Below, piece after piece: positions 26,971-35,126 of a stretch of 64,000 bases of DNA. This DNA comes from Hungatella_A sp034142505 (lineage in GTDB: Bacteria > Bacillota > Clostridia > Lachnospirales > Lachnospiraceae). The stretch spans positions 160,615 through 224,614 of the forward strand of contig JAWZDV010000050.1 of the NCBI GenBank assembly GCA_034142505.1, in the 5' to 3' direction. The position numbers and the translations under genes were made by a program. Every line of letters begins with the position of its first letter. Within the stretch, counting starts at the first letter, position 1. Under the pieces are notes generated by a model. That model saw only the letters and a program-made list of their open reading frames with translations. It was not told where the DNA came from and made no database searches.

Positions 26971-27543
26971 ATGTTAAAGGATCTGGTTTATTCCTGCCGC
27001 ACTTACAGGCGGTTTTATGAGGATGTGAAAATGACGGAGGAGGAACTGAAGGAACTGGTGGATCTTGGCAGAATGACCGCGTTCAGCGCCAATTCACAGT
27101 CCTTGAAGTTTGCCATCTATCACACGGAGGAGGATGCGCAGAAGATTTTCCCGACTCTGATCTGGGCGGCAGCCCTGGCTGACTGGGACGGCCCGGCAAA
27201 AGGGGAACGTCCTGCTGCCTATATCGTGATTCTCAGTGATTTAACTATGGGTCCCAAGAGAGCCATAGAGGCAGGCATCACAGCCCAGACCATGATGCTG
27301 GGAGCGGTGGAGAAGGGGTATGGCGGCTGTATGCTGGGAAGTGTAAAGAGAAAAGAACTGGCTGAGGTCTTTGGCATTGACCAGGAGCGCTATTCCATTG
27401 AACTGGTACTGGCCCTTGGCAAGCCAAAAGAAGAGGTGAAGGTAGTGCCGGCAGGAGAAAACGGCGATACCACATATTACCGCGACGAGAACCAGGTTCA
27501 TTATGTGCCGAAACGGAGCCTGGAGGATGTGCTGTACCGTTAA
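26971..27543 (+). CDS. Nitroreductase-family flavoprotein
   Basis: A 190-residue FMN-dependent oxidoreductase. The N-terminal CRTYRRFYED carries the arginines that contact FMN phosphate. AFSANSQSLKFAIY and the later GYGGCMLGSVKRKEL (near residue 120) match the nitroreductase core. LVLALGKPKEEV ends the fold. Physiological substrates are unknown. ATG 26971 follows GAAGAAGGGGGA; an upstream open frame overlaps the zinc-ribbon gene and lacks a ribosome binding site. Followed by a terminator. Confidence 0.92.
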   Translation: MLKDLVYSCRTYRRFYEDVKMTEEELKELVDLGRMTAFSANSQSLKFAIYHTEEDAQKIFPTLIWAAALADWDGPAKGERPAAYIVILSDLTMGPKRAIEAGITAQTMMLGAVEKGYGGCMLGSVKRKELAEVFGIDQERYSIELVLALGKPKEEVKVVPAGENGDTTYYRDENQVHYVPKRSLEDVLYR

Positions 27544-27578
27544 ACACTTGATAAAATTGGATATGAAATAAGAACAAT

Positions 27579-27627
27579 AAAACTTTCTTACAGTTGCTTT
27601 TTGTGGTAATATGTAAGAAGGTTTTTT
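27579..27627 (+). terminator. Terminator with embedded extended -10
   Basis: aaaactttcttac (27579-27591) pairs with gtaagaaggtttt (27613-27625; one G-U), then T. Its loop contains TGG-TAATAT (27604-27612), a likely -10 for the next gene. Confidence 0.75.
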
Positions 27628-27658
27628 GTTTATGATGGATTTGGAAGAGGTGGCCGTG

Positions 27659-28648
27659 ATGGCGGATTTTACATCGACATTCTTTTTGTATCAAGATGCA
27701 GCGGACGGAATCAAGATTCTGCGATGCAGGAGTTTGGATACGATTGTGGTGATCCCGGAAGAGATTGAGGGGAAGCCGGTGGTGGAACTGGGAGACTATG
27801 TCTGTTCGGAGCATGTAAGACGGCTGGAGGAAGGAACATGGACCGGACGGGAGGAAGAGGCGCTTACGATTCCCGAAGTGTCGGGAGAGCGTGTCGCAGA
27901 AGTCTGCCTGCCGGACGGACTAAAGAAGGTGGGGGCGTATGCCTTTTATAATTGCTGGAATCTGGAGAAGCTTGCATTTTCCAGCAGGACGCTGGACTGG
28001 GGCGCCGGGGCATTTACCGGGTGTGTCGGAGTGCGGGCGCTGGATGTGCGCGTGGCGGAGGGAGAGAAATCCTGCTTGAAGGAGGTGCTGGCGGAGCTTC
28101 GCCAGACGCTGTTTGTGGCCTATCATGGCAGGCAGGAGGCAAGGCTTGTCTTTCCCGAGTTTTTTGAGGAGGCGGTGGAAAATACTCCCGCCAAGGTATT
28201 TCGGACGCATATGCATGGGTGCGGGCATCAGTACCGGTATTGTTTTCAGCAGACGGAATTTCAGTTTAGGGGGTATGACAGTCTGTTTCCCCATGTGCAG
28301 GTGCAGGAGGCGGAGGAACTGGTGATCCGGCTGGCTCTGGGAAGGCTTCGGTTTCCGTATGGGCTGACAGGGGAATACAGGGACGTTTACCTGGATTATT
28401 TGGAGATGCACAGAACAGCGGCGGCAGTTGGAGCGGTGAAACGAAAGGATATGGAGGAGCTGTGCTGGTTATTGGAGCAGTGTGCCTATGAGCGGGAGGA
28501 ACTGGCGGAATTGATCGCGGCGGCCGGAAATGCTGGGGATGCTGCGATGATGAGTTATCTGATGGACCGGCAGCATCTGCAGTTTGCGGAAACGGTTCAG
28601 AACGGCGGCGCGGAGGCGGGGCCGAGAAAGAGAAAGTTTGAACTGTGA
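27659..28648 (+). CDS. Leucine-rich-repeat (BspA-like) protein of unknown function
   Basis: About 329 residues, no signal peptide. Near residues 85-120 LPDGLKKVGAYAFYNCWNLEKLAF and GAFTGC form one or two BspA-type (LRR_5) repeats. The N-terminal part (IVVIPEEIEGKPVVELGDYVC) is another repeat-like strand. The C-terminal half is helical with a region resembling short ankyrin-like helices (EELCWLLEQCAYEREELAELIAAAG). Function unknown. It lies 40 bases before the VWA/MoxR pair and probably shares their transcript. GAAGAGGTGG precedes ATG 27659; ATG 27632 or 27635 are alternatives. Confidence 0.7.
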   Translation: MADFTSTFFLYQDAADGIKILRCRSLDTIVVIPEEIEGKPVVELGDYVCSEHVRRLEEGTWTGREEEALTIPEVSGERVAEVCLPDGLKKVGAYAFYNCWNLEKLAFSSRTLDWGAGAFTGCVGVRALDVRVAEGEKSCLKEVLAELRQTLFVAYHGRQEARLVFPEFFEEAVENTPAKVFRTHMHGCGHQYRYCFQQTEFQFRGYDSLFPHVQVQEAEELVIRLALGRLRFPYGLTGEYRDVYLDYLEMHRTAAAVGAVKRKDMEELCWLLEQCAYEREELAELIAAAGNAGDAAMMSYLMDRQHLQFAETVQNGGAEAGPRKRKFEL

Positions 28649-28688
28649 TTTGAGGATAAATAACGAAGAAATGTGAGGAGGTGAGGGA

Positions 28689-30065
28689 ATGATTGATCCT
28701 GCAAGACATCAGCAGCTGATGGAATTGGATACGGTGGAGCTTTGTACCCAGATTCTGTATGACGCTAGGAATGAACTGTATTTGAATATGCATTTTCTGG
28801 ATATCTCGCTGAGTTGTCTGGGGTTTGAAGCGGCGGCCGGAAAGGGGATTGGGACAGATGGATGGGTGATCTATTATAATCCGGGCGATCTGTTTCAGAT
28901 GTATCAGCAGGGGAGATGTTATGTAAACCGAGCGTATTTGCATATGGTACTGCATTGTTTATTTTGTCATATCTTTCCGCCGAACATAGGTGAGGGGGAC
29001 TTACCACAACATACAAGAGGGGATAGGGCGAAGGAGTATTGGAATCTGGCCTGTGATATTGCCATGGAATCGGTGATTGACGGCCTGCACCAAAAATGTG
29101 TCCACAAGCCCCAGTCCGCGTTTCGGAGAGAGACCTACCTGCGTCTTGGCAAAGAGATGAAGGTGCTGACGGCGGAAGGCATTTACAAGGCGCTTCAAAA
29201 CATGAATTTGTCAAAGAAGCAGTACAACCGGCTGGTGGCCGAGTTTTACGTAGATGACCACGAGCGCTGGTACGAGGAGGAGAACAGGAAGAAAGCGCAG
29301 CCGCGGCAGAACCAGTGGAATGACAACCGGGAGAAAATGCAGACGCAGATGGAGAGTCTGGCCAGCGAGGCGGCGGACGATTCGGACAGTCTGATGGAAC
29401 AGGTGCGGATTGAAAACCGGGAGCGGTATGACTATAAAAAGTTTCTGCGCAAGTTTTCCGTGCTCCGGGAGGAGCTTTTAGTGGATGAGGATTCCTTTGA
29501 CTATATCTATTACACCTACGGGTTGTCCATGTATGGGAATATGCCGCTGATTGAACCGCTGGAGACGAAGGAAATTTACCGGATCGAGGATTTTGTGATT
29601 GTCATTGACACCTCCATGTCCTGTTCAGGGGAATTGGTGAGACGGTTCCTGGAGGAGACTTATACGGTGCTCTGTGAATCGGAGACATATTTTAAGAAGA
29701 TTAATATCCATATCATCCAGTGTGATGACAAGATTCAGGCAGACAAGGTGATCACCAGCCGGGAGGAAATGGATGAATATATGAAAGACTTTACGATTGT
29801 CGGAAAAGGCGGGACGGATTTCCGGCCGGCGTTTGAGTATGTGAACCGGCTTCGGGAGCAGGGGGCGTTTAAACGCCTGCGGGGGCTCTTATATTTCACA
29901 GACGGAGAGGGCATTTATCCGGTAAAACGGCCGGTTTATGATACGGCATTTGTATTTATGAAGGATCAGTACACGGACATATCGGTGCCTCCATGGGCGG
30001 TCAAACTGATATTGGAGCCGGAGGATATGGAAGAGATAGAAATGGAGAACAGCTATGAATATTAA
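28689..30065 (+). CDS. VWA-like protein with DUF2201 putative metallopeptidase domain
   Basis: A 458-residue cytosolic protein. The N-terminal DUF2201-like region (about 1-170) ends in a degenerate metal site: HMVLHCLFCH lacks the glutamate of HExxH. A charged linker follows (about 200-250). The C-terminal VWA-like domain (about 300-450) has MIDAS residues DTSMSCSG and GGTDFRP. Such proteins pair with MoxR AAA+ ATPases, like ViaA with RavA, and act in metal-cofactor insertion or complex remodelling. It overlaps the ATPase gene by 11 bases. GAGGAGGTGAGGG precedes the start. Confidence 0.87.
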   Translation: MIDPARHQQLMELDTVELCTQILYDARNELYLNMHFLDISLSCLGFEAAAGKGIGTDGWVIYYNPGDLFQMYQQGRCYVNRAYLHMVLHCLFCHIFPPNIGEGDLPQHTRGDRAKEYWNLACDIAMESVIDGLHQKCVHKPQSAFRRETYLRLGKEMKVLTAEGIYKALQNMNLSKKQYNRLVAEFYVDDHERWYEEENRKKAQPRQNQWNDNREKMQTQMESLASEAADDSDSLMEQVRIENRERYDYKKFLRKFSVLREELLVDEDSFDYIYYTYGLSMYGNMPLIEPLETKEIYRIEDFVIVIDTSMSCSGELVRRFLEETYTVLCESETYFKKINIHIIQCDDKIQADKVITSREEMDEYMKDFTIVGKGGTDFRPAFEYVNRLREQGAFKRLRGLLYFTDGEGIYPVKRPVYDTAFVFMKDQYTDISVPPWAVKLILEPEDMEEIEMENSYEY

Positions 30066-31632
30066 ACGGGCTAAGGAAGAGATTAAGAATACGATTGAAG
30101 CGTATTTAACCAGGGATGAGTATGGAAATTATGCAATTCCGGTGATCCGCCAGCGGCCGGTGCTGCTGATTGGGCCGCCTGGGGTGGGAAAAACACAGAT
30201 TATGGAGCAGATCTCCCAGGAGTGTAAGATTGGCCTGGTGTCTTATACGATCACCCACCATACGAGACAGAGCGCTATCGGCCTCCCTTATATTGAGGAA
30301 AAAATCTACGACAGCCGGAGATATTCGGTGACGGAATATACCATGAGCGAAATTGTGGGCGCTATCTATGAGAAAATGGAGCAGACGGGGCTTCGGGAGG
30401 GAATTCTGTTTATCGACGAGATCAACTGTGTGTCGGAGACATTGGCCCCCACCATGCTTCAGTTTTTGCAGTGCAAGACCTTCGGGAACCACAGTATCCC
30501 GGAAGGCTGGGTGATTGTGGCGGCAGGGAACCCGCCTGAATATAATAAATCTGTGCGGGAGTTTGATATTGTGACATTGGACAGAATCAAGCTGATCTAT
30601 GTGGAGCCTGATTTTGAGGTGTGGAAGGAATATGCCGGCCAGGTGAACATTCATCCCGCCATTCTCTCTTATCTGGAGGTGAAGAAACAGTATTTCTGCC
30701 AGATTGAGACTACGGTGGATGGGAAATTATTTGCGACGCCCCGGGGATGGGAGGATTTGTCCAGACTGATCGAAGTGTATGAGAAACTGGAGAAGACGGT
30801 GGACCGGGATGTGATCTTCCAGTATATCCAGCACGCCAAGATTGCCAAGGATTTTGCCAATTATCTGGAGCTGTATTATAAGTATGAAGATGATTACAAG
30901 CTGGAGGAAATCTTGTCGGGTGTGATCCGGGAAGCGGTCTGTGACAAACTTGCCAGAGCGCCGTTTGATGAGAAGGTCAGCGTGATCAGCCTCATGCTGG
31001 CGAAGCTGGATTCCCTGTTTAAGGCGCTGGTGGAGAAAGAAATTCTGTTGGAACGGCTGAAAGAAGTGCTTGGACAGATGGACCCGGCTGGGGAAGAATT
31101 TGATGCGGAGAAGCAGATCAATAAGGTGCTTAAGAACCTGCCGGCTTCGGAAGGTAAGCAGCAGAATCTTGTGACATTCGAGGATGCCAGGGAGAAACTG
31201 GCATCGATTCTGTCCGGCGTTTGTGTGGAGCGGGATTATAAGAAGGAGGCGAAGCTGTTAAGCAGGATGGAGGAGCGCCGGTATCAGAAATTGATCAAGA
31301 TGCTGGACCGTTTTCTTCAGACAATCAAGTCCGAACATCTGGTCAATGACAGTGAGGTCTGGATGCGGCTGAAGGAGCTGTACGGTGAGGAGAGCGACCG
31401 CTATGAGACCGCCTTTTTGCTGGCCGGGAAGATGCTGGAGCATGGATTTGATTTTATGGAGGCCGCCTTTGGCGACAGCCAGGAGATGGTGGTGTTTATG
31501 ACGGGATTAAATACCCGCTATGCCAGCGTGCATTTCCTTCAGGATTACTCCTGCGAGCGGTATTTCCAGTACAACAAAAAACTGTTGTTTGACAGCCGTG
31601 AACAGGAGATTTTAGAGAAAATCCAGAGTTAA
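30055..31632 (+). CDS. MoxR-family AAA+ ATPase
   Basis: A 525-residue AAA+ protein. Walker A GPPGVGKTQ lies near residue 40, Walker B ILFIDEINCV near 122, sensor 1 VIVAAGNPPEYN near 160, and the DRIKLIYV segment follows. A long helical C-terminal half (about 260-525) is unlike short MoxR proteins and closer to a RavA-style extension. Start overlaps the VWA gene, so the two products almost certainly work together as ATPase and adaptor. The client is unknown. Confidence 0.88.
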   Translation: MNIKRAKEEIKNTIEAYLTRDEYGNYAIPVIRQRPVLLIGPPGVGKTQIMEQISQECKIGLVSYTITHHTRQSAIGLPYIEEKIYDSRRYSVTEYTMSEIVGAIYEKMEQTGLREGILFIDEINCVSETLAPTMLQFLQCKTFGNHSIPEGWVIVAAGNPPEYNKSVREFDIVTLDRIKLIYVEPDFEVWKEYAGQVNIHPAILSYLEVKKQYFCQIETTVDGKLFATPRGWEDLSRLIEVYEKLEKTVDRDVIFQYIQHAKIAKDFANYLELYYKYEDDYKLEEILSGVIREAVCDKLARAPFDEKVSVISLMLAKLDSLFKALVEKEILLERLKEVLGQMDPAGEEFDAEKQINKVLKNLPASEGKQQNLVTFEDAREKLASILSGVCVERDYKKEAKLLSRMEERRYQKLIKMLDRFLQTIKSEHLVNDSEVWMRLKELYGEESDRYETAFLLAGKMLEHGFDFMEAAFGDSQEMVVFMTGLNTRYASVHFLQDYSCERYFQYNKKLLFDSREQEILEKIQS

Positions 31633-31694
31633 AATTATATTGTATATTTTCCCAAATCTATGTCCATACTATGGGTAGAAAAGGAGGTAGAGCC

Positions 31695-31910
31695 ATGGGA
31701 AATAAAGCATTAGACTGCACAGCTCTGACCATCAGCATCATCGGTGCAATTAACTGGGGGCTGATTGGATTTTTCGATTTTAATTTGGTAGCATTTCTTT
31801 TTGGAAGTATGACATGGTTATCCAGAATCATCTATGCCATTGTCGGTTTATGTGGACTGTACTTAGTGACATTTTACGCCCGTACGGGACGTGTGGAGAT
31901 GAACAGCTAA
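31695..31910 (+). CDS. DUF378 small membrane protein
   Basis: A 71-residue protein with two hydrophobic helices (about 8-32 and 40-62) and the DUF378 signature INWGLIGFFDFNLV followed by LSRIIYAIVGLCGLY. Function unknown (B. subtilis YuzA-like). AAGGAGGT lies six bases before ATG 31695; upstream in-frame codons have no ribosome binding site. Confidence 0.9.
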   Translation: MGNKALDCTALTISIIGAINWGLIGFFDFNLVAFLFGSMTWLSRIIYAIVGLCGLYLVTFYARTGRVEMNS

Positions 31911-31942
31911 GTTGGAGAACGGAAGATAAAATAAGTGAAATG

Positions 31943-31987
31943 GAAGAAGGCGGGCTTTTTAGCAGAAAAGGTCCGCTTTCTTTTTTT
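31943..31987 (+). terminator. Terminator after the DUF378 gene
   Basis: gaaggcgggc pairs with gtccgctttc, followed by a run of T from 31980. It also lies downstream of the minus-strand gntR-type gene. Confidence 0.75.
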
Positions 31988-32000
31988 GTACTGTAAAATA

Positions 32001-32716
32001 TCAAAAATCACCACGCATCTGTACCACCAATTGATATTGATCCGTGCGCAGATAAGTACGGCCAAATTCCAGCGGCAGTGTCTGGGTGGCTGCGTAACGG
32101 GTACAGAAAAGTACGGAGGTGCCGGGAGGAACATTCAAAATTTCGGCTTCTATAAAGCCTGCGGTTGCAGCGGAGACATATTCTTGCCCGGAACAGAATT
32201 TCAGCCCGTATTTTTCCTGAAGCAACGGGTATAAGCTGTACAGTTCCTCGCAGTACTGCTCCAGCCCCGGAGCCAGATCCTGGCGTACATAATTCTCCAT
32301 AAAGGCCAGCGGGTCCTGATCCATATAGATGGAGCGCTGAATCCGATAAACCGGGGTATTAACCGGGATCTGCAGAGCCTGGGCGGTCTCCTCATCGGCA
32401 GGAACCTGGTCAATAAAGCGGGCATGGACCGTCAACGGCTTGCCGGCGTTGGTGAATACCTCATGGACGCCTGTCACGTTGTGGAATTTGTAGAAGGATT
32501 CAGAGGGGAGCCATAGAGGACGGAGGTCCCCTTGCCCTGTTTCACATATACATAGCCTTCTTCCGCCAGCATGGACACTGCTTTGCGAATGGTGGTGCGG
32601 CTGACGGAAAATAGTTTCTCCAACTCTGGCTCCGGAGGCAGCAGGGTACCGGTGGGATATTTGGCAGTCTCAATTTGTGATTTCAGAGCTTCGTAAACTC
32701 GTTGATATGCTTTCAT
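32001..32716 (-). pseudogene. GntR/HutC-family regulator with UTRA domain, frameshifted
   Basis: The N-terminal winged helix (32716-about 32500, with YPTGTLLPPEPELEKLFSVSR and TTIRKAVSMLAEEGYVYVKQ) is in one frame and stops at TGA near 32474. The UTRA effector domain (about 32500-32001, with AGKPLTVHARFIDQVPADEE and PLAFMENYVRQDLAPG) is in another. Joining GSPLN to SFYKFHN by a -1 shift near 32498 restores the usual LNxFYxF linker of this family, so one base appears lost. It would have sensed a sugar or sugar-phosphate and repressed the adjacent transporter operon. A sequencing error is possible; no slippery heptamer is visible. Confidence 0.82.
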
Positions 32717-32854
32717 ACTCTTTTCTATACTCCTGTAACGGGTTCTGGAAAAATCCAGGTCTGTTTCTGCTCTATTATAATATAAACTCCTGATTAAGAC
32801 AAGATAGAAAACGACGTTTTATACAATAACATGCTCCAGATATCGAAAAGGTTA

Positions 32855-32871
32855 TTGGTAATAATTACCAA
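32855..32871. promoter_or_regulatory. Palindrome, candidate GntR operator
   Basis: ttggtaataattaccaa is a perfect 8+1+8 inverted repeat containing the GGT-TA-ACC pattern common in HutC-type operators. It lies between the gntR remnant and the sugar transporter operon. Confidence 0.6.
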
Positions 32872-32911
32872 AAATATATTATTAATTTGTCTAAATGTAG
32901 TATTTTATCTA

Positions 32912-32958
32912 AAACATAATTAAGTTATAATAAAAACACGTTAAACATAATTATGTTT
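32912..32958 (+). promoter_or_regulatory. Promoter of the ribose-type ABC operon flanked by repeated operator-like sites
   Basis: A TATAAT -10 lies at 32926-32931. The perfect palindrome aaacataattatgttt is at 32943-32958, and its first 11 bases recur at 32912-32922, 31 bp upstream (about three helical turns), bracketing the -10. No good -35 is seen, consistent with activator dependence. Confidence 0.55.
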
Positions 32959-33004
32959 CTTAAAACGTATTGAAAAAGTATTCTTTTACAACAGGAGGAG
33001 AGAA

Positions 33005-34072
33005 ATGAGAAAAACGAGAGTTATGGCTTTATCAATGGCATTGGTGTTAACGGCAGCAGCTTTAGCGGCTTGCGGGAATAGCTCTTCTACTGCGGAGACT
33101 ACGCAGGGGGGTGCACAGACAGCGGAGCCGGCGGCAAAGGGGACAGAAGCGGATACAGGAGCAGAGACAGAAGCAAAAGCAGAAGGAACGAAAAAATTAA
33201 AGGTATATCAGATTTCTGTTATGTCGGGCGGAGCTGCCTGGGGGCAGGATGAGAAGGGATTTGCAAAGGCGTGTGAAGAGCTTGGATGGGATGGCCAGTA
33301 TTTGGCGCCCAGCGCTTCCAATGTGGCTTCCGACATGGTGAATCTGACGGAGACAGCTATCACCAATGGGGCGGACATTATTATGCCCTGCGTGACGGAC
33401 CCGGATGTGTTTGCAGATGTATTAAAGAGGGCTAAGGAAAAGGGGATTATCGTGATTGGCCTGGCGGCGGGTGATCCGGAGCTGTGTGACGCCACGGTAG
33501 GCACCGATCCGGCCAACCTTGGCAAGAATGCGGCGGAAGCCCTGGTGAAAGCGGTGGGCGAGGAGGAACCGATCAATGTCTGTACGATGCAGACCCAGCT
33601 GACCAACACCGGGCAGAATAACCAGAGACAGGCTTTCGAGGACCGGTTGAAGGAACTTCGCCCGGATGCCAATGTGATCAGCTATGAAGAGTGTGATTCC
33701 AGCGCGACGAAAGCGGTTGACCGGTTGTCGGCGCTCTATCTGGCGAAGCCGGATTTGAACGGCGTGGTTTCCTTTGACAGTTATGCCGGTCTTGGCGGAG
33801 CGGCCTTTGTGGAGGAGAAGGGACTGCAGGGCAAGTTCCATGTGATCGGGATTGATGACGCGCCGGAGATTCTTAGAGCCATTCAGGCAGGCACCATGGA
33901 TTGTACGGTGGCACAGATGTGGTACGATATCGGTTATCAGTCCGTCCAGCTTGCAAAGACCATCTATGAGGGCGGCGAGTATGAGTATGACAACGGAATC
34001 GGGACTTCCATCATTTTCCCAGAAGATGTTGACACCTGGATCGAGACGTATGGAATTGATATGTCTGAATAG
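33005..34072 (+). CDS. Sugar ABC transporter substrate-binding lipoprotein (ribose/xylose type)
   Basis: A 355-residue lipoprotein; lipobox LAAC with the lipidated Cys at residue 23, then a Ser/Thr/Glu/Ala-rich spacer to about 60. The mature domain is a type I periplasmic-binding fold (YQISVMSGGAAWGQDEKGF near 65, ADIIMPCVTDPDVF, IVIGLAAGDPELC, and VIGIDDAPEILRAIQAG near 285), like RbsB. It delivers a pentose, hexose or sugar-like ligand to the permease that follows. ACAGGAGGAG precedes ATG 33005. Confidence 0.92.
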   Translation: MRKTRVMALSMALVLTAAALAACGNSSSTAETTQGGAQTAEPAAKGTEADTGAETEAKAEGTKKLKVYQISVMSGGAAWGQDEKGFAKACEELGWDGQYLAPSASNVASDMVNLTETAITNGADIIMPCVTDPDVFADVLKRAKEKGIIVIGLAAGDPELCDATVGTDPANLGKNAAEALVKAVGEEEPINVCTMQTQLTNTGQNNQRQAFEDRLKELRPDANVISYEECDSSATKAVDRLSALYLAKPDLNGVVSFDSYAGLGGAAFVEEKGLQGKFHVIGIDDAPEILRAIQAGTMDCTVAQMWYDIGYQSVQLAKTIYEGGEYEYDNGIGTSIIFPEDVDTWIETYGIDMSE

Positions 34073-34083
34073 GTAACCAGTAT

Positions 34084-34111
34084 GGCTGCATCTGATGAAA
34101 CGGATGCAGCC
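34084..34111 (+). other. Intercistronic RNA hairpin
   Basis: ggctgcatc (34084-34092) pairs perfectly with gatgcagcc (34103-34111). There is no T run, so it probably protects the upstream binding-protein mRNA rather than terminating transcription. Confidence 0.65.
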
Positions 34112-34130
34112 ACATGTTTGGAGGGAAAAT

Positions 34131-35108
34131 ATGGAGAAGAAAACGAATACAGCAAAAAAGATAGGCAAAGCACTGCTTCAGAAACCAGAGATGGGAACGC
34201 TTCTTCCATTGGCAATTCTGATGATCGCGGTGGCTATCGTCAATCTGAATTTTTTTAATGTGAATAATATCCTGGATATTCTGCGCACGGCAAGTTTTTC
34301 CTTTATTGTAGCAGTACCGATTACGTTTCTGATGTCTGCCGGAGGGATGGATCTCTCCATCGGTGCGGTCACCAGCTTTGGAGGCATTATCTGCGCTTTT
34401 TGTCTGAAGGCGGGGATGCCGATTCCGGTGGCGGTTATTGTGGCGCTGTTGGCGGGCTGTGTCGCGGGATTTTTAAACGGCGTGATTATTGTAAGGTTTG
34501 CGCTTCCGGCATTTATTGCGACACTGGGCATGCAGTACGTGGTTAACGGTATCATCGCTGTCACCACACAAGCTCTTGCAATCTCCGGTTTTTCCGGCGG
34601 GTTTAAGGCGCTCAGCCAGACCAGAATCGGCGGCGTGGTGCCCATGCCGGTGATCTATGCGCTTGTGATCGGCGTGGCCGGCCATATCGTGTTGTCACGG
34701 ACAAAATTCGGCCGCAGTGTTCTGGCGATTGGCGGCAACCGGGAGACTGCTTATTTATCCGGTATCAATGTCAATGCGAAGCAGATTCTGGTGTATACGG
34801 CGGTGGGTGGATTCTCGGCCCTGTCCGGTATTCTGATTGCATCACGTTTTGCCACGGCCCAGCCGGCGGCGGGGACAGGAACGGAGCTTACGATTATGGC
34901 GTCGGTGATCATTGGAGGAACCTCCATGTTTGGCGGGCAGGGGACGATCATCGGTTCCGCTCTGGGCTGTATCCTGTTTGCCACGATCACGAACGCGCTG
35001 ATTATCATGGGTGTTTCCACGTTCTGGCAGAACCTGATTTTTGGTATTATCCTGCTGATTGCGATTTTCATTGACAAATACCGCCGCAAAACCGGTGGCG
35101 AGGAATAA
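34131..35108 (+). CDS. Sugar ABC transporter permease, RbsC family
   Basis: A 325-residue permease with 8-10 hydrophobic helices of the BPD_transp_2 family. Diagnostic segments are MSAGGMDLSIGAVTSFGG (about 70-87), ALPAFIATLGMQYVVNGI, and GGTSMFGGQGTIIGSALG (about 260-278). It probably forms a homodimeric channel as in RbsC. ATG 34131 is five bases from GGAGGG; the frame upstream overlaps the hairpin and is not coding. Confidence 0.92.
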   Translation: MEKKTNTAKKIGKALLQKPEMGTLLPLAILMIAVAIVNLNFFNVNNILDILRTASFSFIVAVPITFLMSAGGMDLSIGAVTSFGGIICAFCLKAGMPIPVAVIVALLAGCVAGFLNGVIIVRFALPAFIATLGMQYVVNGIIAVTTQALAISGFSGGFKALSQTRIGGVVPMPVIYALVIGVAGHIVLSRTKFGRSVLAIGGNRETAYLSGINVNAKQILVYTAVGGFSALSGILIASRFATAQPAAGTGTELTIMASVIIGGTSMFGGQGTIIGSALGCILFATITNALIIMGVSTFWQNLIFGIILLIAIFIDKYRRKTGGEE

Positions 35109-35126
35109 CCCTTAGGAGGTGCAAGT

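Noticed and set aside
32474..32510. Programmed -1 frameshifting in the GntR gene
   Set aside because: No X-XXY-YYZ slippery heptamer or downstream stem was seen; a lost base or sequencing error is simpler.
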